59,897 nucleotides of DNA from a bacterium (GCA_003232385.1 QIJE01000017.1:1-59897); one strand, 5' to 3'; positions 36,012 to 45,488 are shown, counted from the first letter of the stretch. Program-made: numbers and translations. The notes: a model not told the origin generated them from the sequence alone.

Positions 36012-36982
36012 GAATATCCGGTTTTACTTTCATTAGGAACGGAATTTTGATGGGGTATCCCTTTAGGGAGTCGATAATGTCGGCACTTCCGTTAGTGGAC
36101 GAGTTTGTCGTCGTAGTGTGTGAAGGCCGGGATAATACTCGTCTTGAACTTAAAAAGTTACAAGAGAAAAATCCGAAGATTAAGCTGATAGATTCAGACT
36201 GGGAAGTTAAAAAAAAAAGCGGCAGTATTATGTCTGAAAAAACCAATATCGCCGTCAAGAATATTACAGGCGATTATGGTCTATATGTTCAGTGCGATGA
36301 AGGAATTCATGAAAAGGATTATGCAAAGATAGCGAAGATTCTAGAAGATAATATGGGGAATAAAGACGTAAAAGGGTTTGTTTTTGATTACATTCATTTT
36401 TTCGGCGGGTATTTCTCCTATGCGAAAAAATCAGAAAGAAAATTCTTTTACGATAAGGAGGTTCGCATTATAAGAAACGACGGAACGGTTTATTCATGGG
36501 GAGATGCGATGGGATTTAAAGATATAAACGGTATAAAAATAAATATTGAAAATAAAAATGCCTTATCTATCGGCGCCGATATGTACCATTACGGCAGGGC
36601 TAAGAATCCTGCCGATATGTACAAAAAAGATAGGGAGATGGAAAAACTTTATAATTTAAAAATAATAAACAAATTAAAGAATTGGGTCTCCAATTATGAT
36701 CCTCGTGTCGATAAATATATATATTCCGATTTCGGATGGCTTGAACGCGTTGACAAGAACGATTTGGAATTTCATCCGTTTTCTTTTAGGGGTCTTGCTT
36801 CAAAACAGGATTGGGACGTGGACGACTTTAAGACATTTATGCGGGAGAAAAGGGGTATTTCTCAGTTTTTTAGAATGATTATCTATAGATTGGTTAAGGA
36901 TACGATTAACGAAACTTCAAATGCGGTAAAAAAGATAAGGGTTTTTTTGAAATTAGATAAAATAAAAAAGACCGGAGATTAA
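36008..36982 (+). CDS. GT2-like glycosyltransferase (GT-A family protein)
   Basis: Protein of 324 residues with the GT-A type start MRISGFTFIRNGILMGYPFRESIMSALP, then VDEFVVVVCEGRDNT and a QCDEGIHEKD motif in the place of the DxD metal site; related proteins in surface glycan clusters usually have QxDExIHE. The C-terminal third is less conserved and rich in charged residues. It overlaps the preceding GT9 gene by 4 bases. The sugar specificity is unknown. Confidence 0.72.
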   Translation: MRISGFTFIRNGILMGYPFRESIMSALPLVDEFVVVVCEGRDNTRLELKKLQEKNPKIKLIDSDWEVKKKSGSIMSEKTNIAVKNITGDYGLYVQCDEGIHEKDYAKIAKILEDNMGNKDVKGFVFDYIHFFGGYFSYAKKSERKFFYDKEVRIIRNDGTVYSWGDAMGFKDINGIKINIENKNALSIGADMYHYGRAKNPADMYKKDREMEKLYNLKIINKLKNWVSNYDPRVDKYIYSDFGWLERVDKNDLEFHPFSFRGLASKQDWDVDDFKTFMREKRGISQFFRMIIYRLVKDTINETSNAVKKIRVFLKLDKIKKTGD

Positions 36983-37007
36983 CTAATAATCGATAAATTA
37001 ATATAAA

Positions 37008-38126
37008 ATGAAAATTCTTGAGATTGTTACCCCGTCAAATATAGGCGGGGCAGAAAATTACGTGTCTAATTTATCTAAAAAGTTCCTGGAAAACGGGCAT
37101 GAAGTCTTTATTCTGTCCTCTAATGCCGGAATTAATAAAAAATCCGTTTTATCAATATTTGATTTCTTGAGTAAAAGCGGCGTGCCGTTTAAGATTTTAA
37201 ATATCAGTTTTAAATATAGTCCTATTGCGATATTAAAGATTGCATCTTTTATTAAACAAAATAAATTTGATATAATACATACTCATTTGTCTAAGGCAAA
37301 TATTGCCGGTGCATTAGCCGCAAAAGTTTCCGGAATGAGATCTATTTCAACCGCTCACGGGCTTAATAAGAAGTCCCAATATAGGTATGCCGGTCTGGTA
37401 ATATGCGTATCCGATGCCGTGAGAGAGAATCTTTTATCGCAAGGGATGAGCAGTGAAAGCCTTGTAGTTATACATAACGGCATCGATATCGAAAAATTCA
37501 GTTCGGAGACAGAGGGTCTTTTAAAAAAAGAAAGCGTAATTAATGACGCAGGTACGGCTATCGCCGACGATAGCCGTAAACACAGGTTTAACGTGGGTAT
37601 TATTGCAAGACTTTCCCGTGAAAAAGGGGTGGGGATATTTTTAGACGCCGCAAGATTCGTTTTAAACGAAATACCGGAAGCCAGGTTTTTTATTGCGGGG
37701 ACGGGTGTTTTAAAAGATAATCTTATAAAAAAGGCTAAGGATTTAGATATTTACGATTCGGTATATTTCTTAGGCTTTGTTGGAGCAAGCCTTGTTCCCT
37801 TTTTGAACGAACTTGACGCAGTGGTTTTTCCGTCTTTAAAGGAAGGATTGCCGCTTTCCCTATTGGAGGCTATGGCTATGGAAAAGACGGTAATAGCGTC
37901 CGATGCCGGGGGTATGCCGGAGGTTGTCGAAGACGGAAAGAGCGGCTTTATCGTAAAAAGGGGTGATGCCGGCGTTATTTATCAAAAGTTGATTTCCGTC
38001 TATAACAGCGATCATGCCATGGCAATGGGTAAAGAGGCCAGAAAAACAATAACGGAAAGATTTAATATAAACATTTGTGCAGATAAGACGCTTAAACTTT
38101 TTCAATCTTTTACATCCGCATCGTAG
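37008..38126 (+). CDS. Family 4 glycosyltransferase
   Basis: GT-B retaining glycosyltransferase of 372 residues. The family marks are the N-terminal TPSNIGGAENYVSNLSKKF, the VIHNGIDIEKFS segment, NVGIIARLSREKGVGIFLDAA and the donor-binding E-x7-E in KEGLPLSLLEAMAMEK, then GGMPEVVEDGKSGF. It lies 25 bases after the GT-A gene and belongs to the same surface glycan cluster. Acceptor and sugar are unknown. Confidence 0.88.
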   Translation: MKILEIVTPSNIGGAENYVSNLSKKFLENGHEVFILSSNAGINKKSVLSIFDFLSKSGVPFKILNISFKYSPIAILKIASFIKQNKFDIIHTHLSKANIAGALAAKVSGMRSISTAHGLNKKSQYRYAGLVICVSDAVRENLLSQGMSSESLVVIHNGIDIEKFSSETEGLLKKESVINDAGTAIADDSRKHRFNVGIIARLSREKGVGIFLDAARFVLNEIPEARFFIAGTGVLKDNLIKKAKDLDIYDSVYFLGFVGASLVPFLNELDAVVFPSLKEGLPLSLLEAMAMEKTVIASDAGGMPEVVEDGKSGFIVKRGDAGVIYQKLISVYNSDHAMAMGKEARKTITERFNINICADKTLKLFQSFTSAS

Positions 38127-38156
38127 CCTTAAAATAATTTAATTATATATTAAAAC

Positions 38157-39164
38157 GTGGATATGACTGACGATAATAACAACTATAGCGGCGAAAATCC
38201 GTTAGACATAGTAAAAAGGTTCAATAAAGCAAGAATACTTGTCGTGGGAGACATTTTAGTAGATCATTTTATTTACGGGAACGTAAGCAGAATATCTCCG
38301 GAAGCGCCGGTTCCGGTCGTTAACGTTAAATATGAAAAACTGATGCCGGGCGGGGCGGCAAATGTTGCAAAGAACGTAGCCAAGCTCGGTGCCGCAGTCT
38401 ATATAGCGGGGGTAGTGGGAGACGACTATAACGGGAATGAGTTGAAGCGGTTGGTTAACATAGGTAACATAAATTCATCTTTCATATTGACATTAAATAG
38501 TTTTCAAACTATTATAAAAACGAGAGTAATTGCACACAATCAGCAAATTGTCAGATTTGACAAGGAAGATAACGGAAAGTTCACCGGTAGGGTTTACAAA
38601 ACGCTATTGACCGGCATTAAGCAAATAATCGACGATATAGACGCCGTTATAATATCCGATTACGGCAAAGGGCTTATAGAAAGTAAATTTTTCTCTTCTT
38701 TAGTAAACTTTTTAAGAGACAAAAATAAATTTATAGCGCTTGACCCGAAAATCGAAAATTTTAAGTTTTATAAGAATGTTTCTATATTAACGCCTAACAT
38801 AAATGAGGCTTCCGGCTGTTCCGGAGTCAAAATAGAAGACGATAAGACTCTCGAAAAGGCAAGTAAAATAATGATCAAAAAAGTGAAGCCGGATTATTTG
38901 CTTATAACAAGAGGGGAGGCGGGTATGTCTCTTTTCTCCGGCAGTAATAATCCTCTTCATTTGAGAGCTCGGGCAAGAGATGTTTATGACGTAACCGGTG
39001 CCGGAGATACCGTTATTTCTACCCTTACGGTAGCGCAGAGTGTCGGGGCCGGTATTTTTAATGCCTGTTATATTGCTAACGCAGCCGCAAGTATAGCGGT
39101 GTCTCAGCTTGGAACATATGCGGTCGGGGCGGACGAGCTTATTGGCCTTTTAGCATCGGAATAG
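38157..39164 (+). CDS. rfaE1: D-glycero-beta-D-manno-heptose-7-phosphate kinase (RfaE1/HldE kinase domain)
   Basis: PfkB-fold kinase that makes heptose-1,7-bisphosphate on the way to ADP-heptose for the LPS core. It has 335 residues, the kinase half only; the nucleotidyltransferase half of bifunctional HldE is not fused and must be elsewhere. Motifs: RILVVGDILVDHFIYG, SPEAPVPVV, PGGAANVAKNVAKLG and the anion-hole TGAGDTVISTLTVA. The start is either GTG 38157 or ATG 38163; no good ribosome binding site is seen. It fits the two GT9 genes just upstream. Confidence 0.9.
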   Translation: MDMTDDNNNYSGENPLDIVKRFNKARILVVGDILVDHFIYGNVSRISPEAPVPVVNVKYEKLMPGGAANVAKNVAKLGAAVYIAGVVGDDYNGNELKRLVNIGNINSSFILTLNSFQTIIKTRVIAHNQQIVRFDKEDNGKFTGRVYKTLLTGIKQIIDDIDAVIISDYGKGLIESKFFSSLVNFLRDKNKFIALDPKIENFKFYKNVSILTPNINEASGCSGVKIEDDKTLEKASKIMIKKVKPDYLLITRGEAGMSLFSGSNNPLHLRARARDVYDVTGAGDTVISTLTVAQSVGAGIFNACYIANAAASIAVSQLGTYAVGADELIGLLASE

Positions 39165-39200
39165 CCAACGGTAGAAGCCAAGCAAGGGATGAATAAAAAT

Positions 39201-39449
39201 ATGAAAATACCAATGTTTATTAAGATAGGGTTTGGAAACGTAGTATCACGAAACAGGGTTGTAGCCGTCGTGTCTTCAGGGTCGTCTCCCATTAAACGAC
39301 TTAGGGAAACCGCAAAAGACGAGAACCGTTTGATAGATGCTACCGAGGGCAGGAAGACAAGGTCCGTTATAATTACGGATTCGGGACATATCGTGCTTTC
39401 AGCACTAAACTCGGCTACTATTATTATGAGAATGGAAGATAAAGATTAA
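39201..39449 (+). CDS. remA: RemA/DUF370 family regulator
   Basis: Small protein (about 82 residues from the ATG at 39201) of the DUF370/RemA family. The conserved core [29 protein letters not shown] and the [19 protein letters not shown] end are clear. RemA in Bacillus is a DNA-binding activator of matrix genes; the proteobacterial role is poorly known. The ATG at 39189 touches an AAGGG with no spacing, so 39201 or even 39213 is more likely. It heads the gmk-rpoZ-rel cluster. Confidence 0.82.
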   Translation: MKIPMFIKIGFGNVVSRNRVVAVVSSGSSPIKRLRETAKDENRLIDATEGRKTRSVIITDSGHIVLSALNSATIIMRMEDKD

Positions 39450-39476
39450 TTGCCGAAATATGAGGAAAGATTATTT

Positions 39477-40103
39477 ATGGATGAGATTTTACATCTTAAC
39501 GGCAAGCCCAAGGGTTTTGTTTTTGCGGTGTCTGCCCCGTCGGGTACGGGTAAAACCACTCTTTGCAGCATGCTTTCCGTAGAATTCGACGATATAAAGC
39601 CGAGCATTTCTTATACTACGAGAACTAAGAGAGAGGGAGAAAGAGACGGAGTAAGTTATTATTTTATTAATGACGCGGAATTTGATAAAATGATAGAGAA
39701 AGGCGAGTTTATAGAATGGGCAAATATATTCGGAAAAAGGTATGGTACGGCATATAAGTCGGTTATTGCAGATAGCAACTCCTTATTCGATATGTTGTTG
39801 GAAATAGATGTTCAGGGAGTCGAGAGGCTGATAAAGATCTACAGGGGTATTAAAAATGCAAATAAATTAGTTACCGTATTTATAACCCCTCCGTCATATA
39901 GCGACCTACAGACAAGGCTGCTAAAAAGGGGGGGTATGAGCGAGGAAGAATTGAACTGCAGGATAAATATTGCCGCCGCGGAGGTTGAAAAGAGCGGTAT
40001 TTACGATTATGTTATTACAAACGATGACTTAGATGAGGCATATTTAAAATTAAAATCTATAGTTATTGCCGAGAGATGCAGAAATAAATTTAAATTAGAT
40101 TAA
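39477..40103 (+). CDS. gmk: Guanylate kinase Gmk
   Basis: Phosphorylates GMP to GDP. It has 208 residues from the ATG at 39477, which is preceded by GAGGAAAG at a good distance; a TTG 27 bases upstream would add an unlikely N-terminal tail. The P-loop APSGTGKTTLC, the GMP-binding SISYTTRTKREGERDGVSYYFI block and GEFIEWANIFGKRYGT are intact. It lies between remA and rpoZ. Gmk is a known (p)ppGpp target in several bacteria, which fits the adjacent rel gene. Confidence 0.95.
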   Translation: MDEILHLNGKPKGFVFAVSAPSGTGKTTLCSMLSVEFDDIKPSISYTTRTKREGERDGVSYYFINDAEFDKMIEKGEFIEWANIFGKRYGTAYKSVIADSNSLFDMLLEIDVQGVERLIKIYRGIKNANKLVTVFITPPSYSDLQTRLLKRGGMSEEELNCRINIAAAEVEKSGIYDYVITNDDLDEAYLKLKSIVIAERCRNKFKLD

Positions 40104-40129
40104 AATTAAATTAGAGGAGAAACTGTTAA

Positions 40130-40324
40130 ATGGCAAGAGTTACTATTGAGGATTGCTTAGTAAACGTAGAAAATAGGTTTGCACTTGTAATAATAGCGGC
40201 AAAAAGAGCGAGGCAGATTATGGAGGGTGCAGAGCCTAAAATAGACAGCAAAAATAAACCTATAGTTATTGCCCTAAGGGAAATAGCGAGAGGCTATGTC
40301 GGCGTAAAACAAAAAATCAAATAG
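40130..40324 (+). CDS. rpoZ: RNA polymerase omega subunit RpoZ
   Basis: Small RNA polymerase subunit, 64 residues, that helps assemble the beta-prime subunit and, in Proteobacteria, forms part of a ppGpp site. The start [30 protein letters not shown] is canonical, followed by [19 protein letters not shown] site precedes the ATG. It is 1 base from the rel gene, an arrangement common in Proteobacteria. Confidence 0.93.
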   Translation: MARVTIEDCLVNVENRFALVIIAAKRARQIMEGAEPKIDSKNKPIVIALREIARGYVGVKQKIK

Positions 40325-40325
40325 T

Positions 40326-42611
40326 ATGGACCCGGACGAAAAGCTTGTTACCGTTATCAACCCTTCCGGCGATTTTCTTTCGCTAAATAGCCTCATAGAA
40401 CTTTTTAGAAGCAACATAAATAGCATGGACGACGTGGTTATAGAAGAAATACACGGCGAAAAATTCAAGTTATTTAAAAAAGCCTATAATTTTTCTAAAA
40501 AGGTACATCATGGACAAAAAAGGTTCTCGGGAGAGCCTTATCTTACGCATCCGATAGAGGTTGCGGCTATTGTTGCCGGCTTAAGGATGGACTGTCCCTC
40601 TGTTGTTGCGGCACTGCTTCACGACACCGTAGAGGATACCTTGACTACGTTGGAAGACATAAAACGGGAGTTTGGAGAAGAGACTGCGTTTATAGTGGGC
40701 GGGTTGACCAAACTCGGCAAGTTGTCTTTTAAGAGTTCCGAAGAGCTTGAGGCGGAAAATATAAGAAAAATGATAGTCGCAATGGCGAAGGATATCAGGG
40801 TCATCGTCATAAAGCTGGCCGATAGGCTTCATAATCTACGAACCTTGAGTTTTTTGCCGAAGGATAAGCAGATTAAAATAGCCCAGGAAACATTGGATAT
40901 TTATGCCCCGCTTGCCAACAGACTCGGAATTTTCTTTATCAAAAGCGAATTGGAAGACTTGTCTTTTAAATATTTAAATTCCGAAAGCTATAAGGATTTG
41001 ACAGCTAAGGTAAATAAAAAAAGGATAGAGAGAGAAAAATATATCGAAAAGGTATCCGATATTCTTATGGCAAATTTAAAAAAGCACGGACTTAAGGCTG
41101 AAATCTATGGAAGGCCCAAGCATTTTTACAGTATTTACAAAAAAATGATAGGACAGCATGTCAGTTTCGAGGATATTTATGACTTATTAGCATTAAGAAT
41201 CATAGTCGATACCGAAACGGAGTGCTATGAAGCCTTAGGTATAGTACATTCTATATGGAAACCTATTTCGGGTAGAATTAAAGACTATATCGCAATGCCT
41301 AAAGCAAATTTATATCGTTCTTTGCATACCACGGTAATCGGACCGGAGGGGATGAGAGTAGAGATTCAGATAAGGACCAAGCAGATGCACTTTATCGATG
41401 AATTCGGTATAGCCGCCCACTGGAAGTACAAAGAAGATATGCCCGTAGAAAAACAAGATTTAGACCGGTTTAACTGGTTAAGACAGCTTGTAGAATACCA
41501 GAGAGAGCTTAAAGACCCGCACGAGTTTTTAGACAGCGTAAAGATAGACCTTTTTCAGGATGAAGTTTATGTCTTTACACCAAACGGGAAAGTTATCGCC
41601 CTCCCTAAGGGTTCTACGCCGATTGACTTTGCGTATTACATTCATACCGAGATCGGAGATAAGGCTACGAGTGCGATTGTTAACGGTGTTATCGTTCCGT
41701 TGAAGTATAAACTGTCTAACGGAGATATAGTGGAAATTATTACAAAGGAAGGACACTATCCTTCAAGAGACTGGTTGGGATACGTAAAATCTTCAAAAGC
41801 GATATCAAAAATAAGAATTTACATAAGGCAGACGGAAAGAGACGAGAGTATCGCCTCCGGAAAGGAAAATTTAGAAAGAGAATTTAAGAAGGTTAATAAT
41901 AAAACAATTAGCTTTAAAGAGTTGATAAATCAATCGTTACAAAAACTTTCCCTTAAAACCGACGATGATTTGTTTGCCGGAGTAGGCTATGGAAAATATG
42001 CCCCTTCCTATATATTCTCGATGGTTATGCCCGGTTATAAAAAAAGAAATAAATTATCGCTGATTACCAAGACCACCGGTATCGTAATAAATAGAATAAT
42101 CAGAAGGATAAAACCCGGTGCAGGGAGAGGCGCTGCCGAAACTTTCGGCGGAAACGGGGCTGTCGTGTCCTCTTTCGACGGGGATTTACTTTACAAATTA
42201 GCGGGTTGTTGTCATCCTATCCCGGGGGACGATATAGTCGGATTTATTTCAAAGGGACGCGGGGTCATAATCCATAAAACGGATTGTAAGAATATAATCG
42301 GCATGGATGAAAGCAGATTTATACAAGTTGATTGGAAAAAGGCTTTAGAACGGCAGTCGTCTAATCGGGAGTTTTTTGAAACGAAGATAAAGATCATTAC
42401 CAGCGATAGGAAAGGGATCCTAGCCGGTATAACCTCTTTGATTTCGGAAAAAGGAGCTAATATTTCTAAAGTACAGGTCAGGACTATTAAGGACGAAAGG
42501 GCTGTCCACTTGTTCGACATAGAGGTTAAAGACGACAAGCAGGTAGAATTGATCCTAAACGGAATAAAATCGGTCAAGGGCGTGATAAAGGTTAACAGAG
42601 TGACGGGATAA
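40326..42611 (+). CDS. rel: Bifunctional (p)ppGpp synthetase/hydrolase (Rel/SpoT type)
   Basis: Makes and degrades the stringent-response alarmones. It has 761 residues. The HD hydrolase domain has HGQKRFSGEPYLTHPIEVA and LLHDTVEDT, so hydrolase residues are intact; the synthetase has GRPKHFYSIYKKM and DLLALRIIVDTETECYE. A TGS domain starts near VYVFTPNGKVIALPKGSTPIDFAYYIHTEIG, and the C terminus has the Cys-His segment (CCHPIPGD) and an ACT domain. It follows rpoZ after 1 base. The next gene, rpmB, has its own promoters. Confidence 0.96.
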   Translation: MDPDEKLVTVINPSGDFLSLNSLIELFRSNINSMDDVVIEEIHGEKFKLFKKAYNFSKKVHHGQKRFSGEPYLTHPIEVAAIVAGLRMDCPSVVAALLHDTVEDTLTTLEDIKREFGEETAFIVGGLTKLGKLSFKSSEELEAENIRKMIVAMAKDIRVIVIKLADRLHNLRTLSFLPKDKQIKIAQETLDIYAPLANRLGIFFIKSELEDLSFKYLNSESYKDLTAKVNKKRIEREKYIEKVSDILMANLKKHGLKAEIYGRPKHFYSIYKKMIGQHVSFEDIYDLLALRIIVDTETECYEALGIVHSIWKPISGRIKDYIAMPKANLYRSLHTTVIGPEGMRVEIQIRTKQMHFIDEFGIAAHWKYKEDMPVEKQDLDRFNWLRQLVEYQRELKDPHEFLDSVKIDLFQDEVYVFTPNGKVIALPKGSTPIDFAYYIHTEIGDKATSAIVNGVIVPLKYKLSNGDIVEIITKEGHYPSRDWLGYVKSSKAISKIRIYIRQTERDESIASGKENLEREFKKVNNKTISFKELINQSLQKLSLKTDDDLFAGVGYGKYAPSYIFSMVMPGYKKRNKLSLITKTTGIVINRIIRRIKPGAGRGAAETFGGNGAVVSSFDGDLLYKLAGCCHPIPGDDIVGFISKGRGVIIHKTDCKNIIGMDESRFIQVDWKKALERQSSNREFFETKIKIITSDRKGILAGITSLISEKGANISKVQVRTIKDERAVHLFDIEVKDDKQVELILNGIKSVKGVIKVNRVTG

Positions 42612-42628
42612 GGAAAGTAGTAGGGGTG

Positions 42629-42686
42629 TTGACAATTTACCAATTAAATAATACAATTGACAGACCGTTTAAAGTGATAGTATTTT
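42629..42686 (+). promoter_or_regulatory. Tandem sigma-70 promoters for rpmB
   Basis: First promoter: TTGACA (42629-42634), 17-base spacer, TACAAT (42652-42657). Second: TTGACA (42657-42662), 18-base spacer, TATTTT (42681-42686). The -10 of the first overlaps the -35 of the second by one base. Both precede rpmB and would give strong growth-linked expression. Confidence 0.75.
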
Positions 42687-42719
42687 ATACTTATTTTTGA
42701 ACAAGAGGGGAATATTAAC

Positions 42720-42914
42720 ATGTCAAGAGTTTGCAGTATTTGCGGAAAGGGTATCCAATACGGTAACAAGGTATCGCATGCCAATAACAAGACTAAAAAA
42801 GTATCGCTTCCTAATTTACATATCGTTAAAGCTGTTGTTTCTAAAGGCGGAAATAAGAAAATTAAGGTTTGTGCAAAGTGTATCAAGGCGGGTAAGGTTA
42901 TAAAAGCGGTTTGA
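42720..42914 (+). CDS. rpmB: 50S ribosomal protein L28
   Basis: Ribosomal large-subunit protein of 64 residues. The start [26 protein letters not shown] is typical of the zinc-binding (C+) form: CSIC at the start and [12 protein letters not shown] at the end give the two Cys pairs. An AGAGGGG site precedes the ATG. It is convergent with the rRNA methyltransferase gene. Confidence 0.95.
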   Translation: MSRVCSICGKGIQYGNKVSHANNKTKKVSLPNLHIVKAVVSKGGNKKIKVCAKCIKAGKVIKAV

Positions 42915-42926
42915 TTCGGCGATAAT

Positions 42927-44213
42927 TTATTTGCTTAAAAATGCTATATGTTCCATATGATATGTTCTCGGAAACATATCTATCAGATTTATTTGTTCCA
43001 GAGTATATCCCATTTTTACAAATGCCTTTAAATCTCTCAAAAGCGTAACGGTATCACACGAAACGTATATTACGAAAGCCGGATTTAATTTTGCTATTTT
43101 AGGTACCAGACCTTTAATTCCGGCTTTTGGCGGATCAAGGACGATAAGGTCGTAACGGGCCATTTTCTTATCAGCCTTTTCTATAAAAGTAACGACGTCC
43201 GACATTATAAAATTAATATTTTTAATATTGTTTAATTTAAGATTTTTTTCTCCGAGTTTGATCGAAAAGCTATTCGCTTCGATCCCCGTAACCGTTTTTG
43301 CATAAGCTGCCAAAAAAAGGGTAATATTTCCATATCCGCAATATAAATCCAATACGTTCTTGAAGTTTATTCCGATGTTTTTAATATATCCGGTAATTAT
43401 GTTTATTATGTTTTCGTTCTGTTCTTCGTTTACCTGAATGAAGGAGGGGAGGGCATACGCAAATTTTTTATCTTTCAGAATAAAATAATTGCGTGATGAT
43501 TCTTTATGTCTTGCGATTTTTTTGTCGGGAGATTCAAAAAAAATATTATCCGCACCGGTTTTATTCATTATATCCCTTGAGACCTCATCGTAGTTTTTCA
43601 TGCCATTGTTTAAATCCAAGGTTATGTTTTTTACCCCGGCATCCGTCAGCGTTATCTTCGTCGTCCTGTTTAGCAGGGTGTTTTTATAATTATCGCTTAA
43701 GAGTAGCCCTCTCATATTTTTCAACATCTCGTTAAGGCTTTCTTTTGCAAGATAGCAATATTCCGTATCTACGACATAATGGGATGATTTTTGATAAAAC
43801 CCGATGAAGGGAGGAAAGATTTTTAATCCTATTTTTCGCCTGTATTTAAGGCAATTACCGCCTTTAAAATCATGTATTAATTTAATATCTTCAATATTAA
43901 TTATATTTTTAAAGATTTTTTTAAATTCGGTTTGAAAAATCTCCGTTTTCCATAAAAGCTCCTCCTCGTAAGATATGTTAAGGTAGTTGCACCCCCCGCA
44001 AATGCCGAAGTATTTACATACCGGGGCAATCCTTTCGGTCCCCGGGTTTATAATTTCTATAATTCTGCCGAATGCGTATCTCTTGCGTTCATCGTAAATA
44101 TCTATCTTAAGGGTATCTCCGGGACACGCATGGCTTACGAATATAACCTTGGAATCAATCCTTCCGACCCCATATCCCCCATATGCTAACGAATCTATAT
44201 TTATTATTTTCAT
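42927..44213 (-). CDS. rlmD: 23S rRNA (uracil-5-)-methyltransferase, RlmD/RumA family
   Basis: SAM-dependent RNA m5U methyltransferase of 428 residues. An N-terminal TRAM domain (to about residue 55) is followed by the Fe-S cluster cysteines in CKYFGICGGC. The methylase core has LDLYCGYGNITLFLA, the DPPKAG motif, and the catalytic cysteine in YVSCDTVTLLRDL; the C-terminal MFPRTYHMEHIAFL with its glutamate general base is intact. RlmD, RlmCD and TrmA-like members look alike, so the exact uridine is not certain. Confidence 0.88.
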   Translation of the reverse strand: MKIINIDSLAYGGYGVGRIDSKVIFVSHACPGDTLKIDIYDERKRYAFGRIIEIINPGTERIAPVCKYFGICGGCNYLNISYEEELLWKTEIFQTEFKKIFKNIINIEDIKLIHDFKGGNCLKYRRKIGLKIFPPFIGFYQKSSHYVVDTEYCYLAKESLNEMLKNMRGLLLSDNYKNTLLNRTTKITLTDAGVKNITLDLNNGMKNYDEVSRDIMNKTGADNIFFESPDKKIARHKESSRNYFILKDKKFAYALPSFIQVNEEQNENIINIITGYIKNIGINFKNVLDLYCGYGNITLFLAAYAKTVTGIEANSFSIKLGEKNLKLNNIKNINFIMSDVVTFIEKADKKMARYDLIVLDPPKAGIKGLVPKIAKLNPAFVIYVSCDTVTLLRDLKAFVKMGYTLEQINLIDMFPRTYHMEHIAFLSK

Positions 44214-44284
44214 TGTTTTTTATGTCATTATATTATAATATAAAAACTCGTGCAGTAAAAATAATAATCAACCGTATATAAAAT

Positions 44285-45169
44285 ATGAAAGGTATAATTC
44301 TTGCGGGCGGCAACGGGACAAGGCTTTATCCTATAACCTTGAGTGTTTGTAAGCAGCTTTTGCCCGTTTACGATAAGCCCATGATTTATTACCCCCTGTC
44401 GACTCTTATGCTTGCCGGCATAAGGGATATTTTAATAATTACCGCGCCGTCAGACATAGATAAATTTGAGGCAATATTGGGGGATGGAAGCGGCATCGGA
44501 ATTAATATAAATTATGAGGAGCAATTATCGCCGGGCGGGTTAGCGGAGGCATTTATAATTGGAGAAAACTTTATAGGAAAAGACGACGTTTGCCTGATTT
44601 TAGGCGATAATATCTTTTACGGACACGGTATTTCCGAAAAATTTAATTATGCTAAAAGCGTCGTAAAACAAAAAGGCGGCGGCGTCATATTCGCATATTA
44701 CGTCGAAGACCCTCAAAGATACGGGGTTATAGAAACGGACGGCGCCGGAGAAATTTTGTCGATAGAAGAAAAACCCGAAAGCCCTAAATCTAATTATGCC
44801 GTCACGGGTGTTTATTTTTACGATAAAAGGGCGGTAGATATAGCTAAAACTTTAAAACCGTCGAAAAGAGGGGAACTTGAAATAACCGATATAAACAATA
44901 CATACCTAAGAGACGGAGATCTAAACGTAGTGACTCTCGGCAGGGGATATGCATGGCTTGATACCGGAACGCCGGAGAGTTTGATGGATGCCTCTAAATT
45001 CGTTGAAATGATGGAAAAGAGGCAAGGACTTAAAATCGGCTGCATAGAAGAAATCGCATATAAAATGGATTATATTTCACTTGACGGTTTAAAAGAATTG
45101 TCTAAAAAATATATTAAAAACAGTTACGGCAGGTATATTATAAAAATAATGAGCGATTACCTAAGATAA
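44285..45169 (+). CDS. rfbA: Glucose-1-phosphate thymidylyltransferase RfbA
   Basis: Makes dTDP-glucose, the precursor of dTDP-rhamnose and other deoxysugars of O-antigen. It has 294 residues. [40 protein letters not shown] is the diagnostic start; [30 protein letters not shown] and [14 protein letters not shown] follow. No rfbB, rfbC or rfbD is next to it, so the sugar pathway is scattered. It has no clear ribosome binding site. Confidence 0.95.
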   Translation: MKGIILAGGNGTRLYPITLSVCKQLLPVYDKPMIYYPLSTLMLAGIRDILIITAPSDIDKFEAILGDGSGIGININYEEQLSPGGLAEAFIIGENFIGKDDVCLILGDNIFYGHGISEKFNYAKSVVKQKGGGVIFAYYVEDPQRYGVIETDGAGEILSIEEKPESPKSNYAVTGVYFYDKRAVDIAKTLKPSKRGELEITDINNTYLRDGDLNVVTLGRGYAWLDTGTPESLMDASKFVEMMEKRQGLKIGCIEEIAYKMDYISLDGLKELSKKYIKNSYGRYIIKIMSDYLR

Positions 45170-45193
45170 TTAAATTAAGAGGGCAAGGCGTAA

Positions 45194-45436
45194 ATGAAGA
45201 AGATTCTTATAGTTATATTTTTGACGGGATTGGGTGGGGTTTTGCTTTCGGGTTGCTCAAGCTTAAACGGTTCTTTAGAAAAAGAACATATCATAAATAA
45301 CGGTTGCTTTATAACATGCGATAACAATGTAGGCGTCAAAAGTTTGAGTCCGGGTGGCGCAAGGCAGTATGTACATTTTAAAAATAAGATAAAAAATCAG
45401 CAATATCACTCCGGTTTTAACGAAACGCTTAGTTAA
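45194..45436 (+). CDS. Small predicted lipoprotein of unknown function
   Basis: An 80-residue protein with a lipoprotein signal: two lysines, a hydrophobic core and the lipobox LSGC (cysteine near residue 21). The mature part is short, Asn/Gly-rich and has two further cysteines close together (NGCFITC). A GAGGGCAAGG-like site precedes the ATG. I do not recognise a family. It is followed by tRNA-Glu, so it probably ends the rfbA transcript. Confidence 0.6.
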   Translation: MKKILIVIFLTGLGGVLLSGCSSLNGSLEKEHIINNGCFITCDNNVGVKSLSPGGARQYVHFKNKIKNQQYHSGFNETLS

Positions 45437-45459
45437 TGCAAATAGATTAAATAATTGGG

Positions 45460-45488
45460 TTTATTTTATTTTTAAAATATTGTATAAT
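45460..45488 (+). promoter_or_regulatory. Candidate tRNA-Glu promoter
   Basis: TTTATT (45460-45465), a 17-base spacer and TATAAT (45483-45488), 8 bases before the tRNA gene. The -10 is perfect and the -35 weak. Confidence 0.5.
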
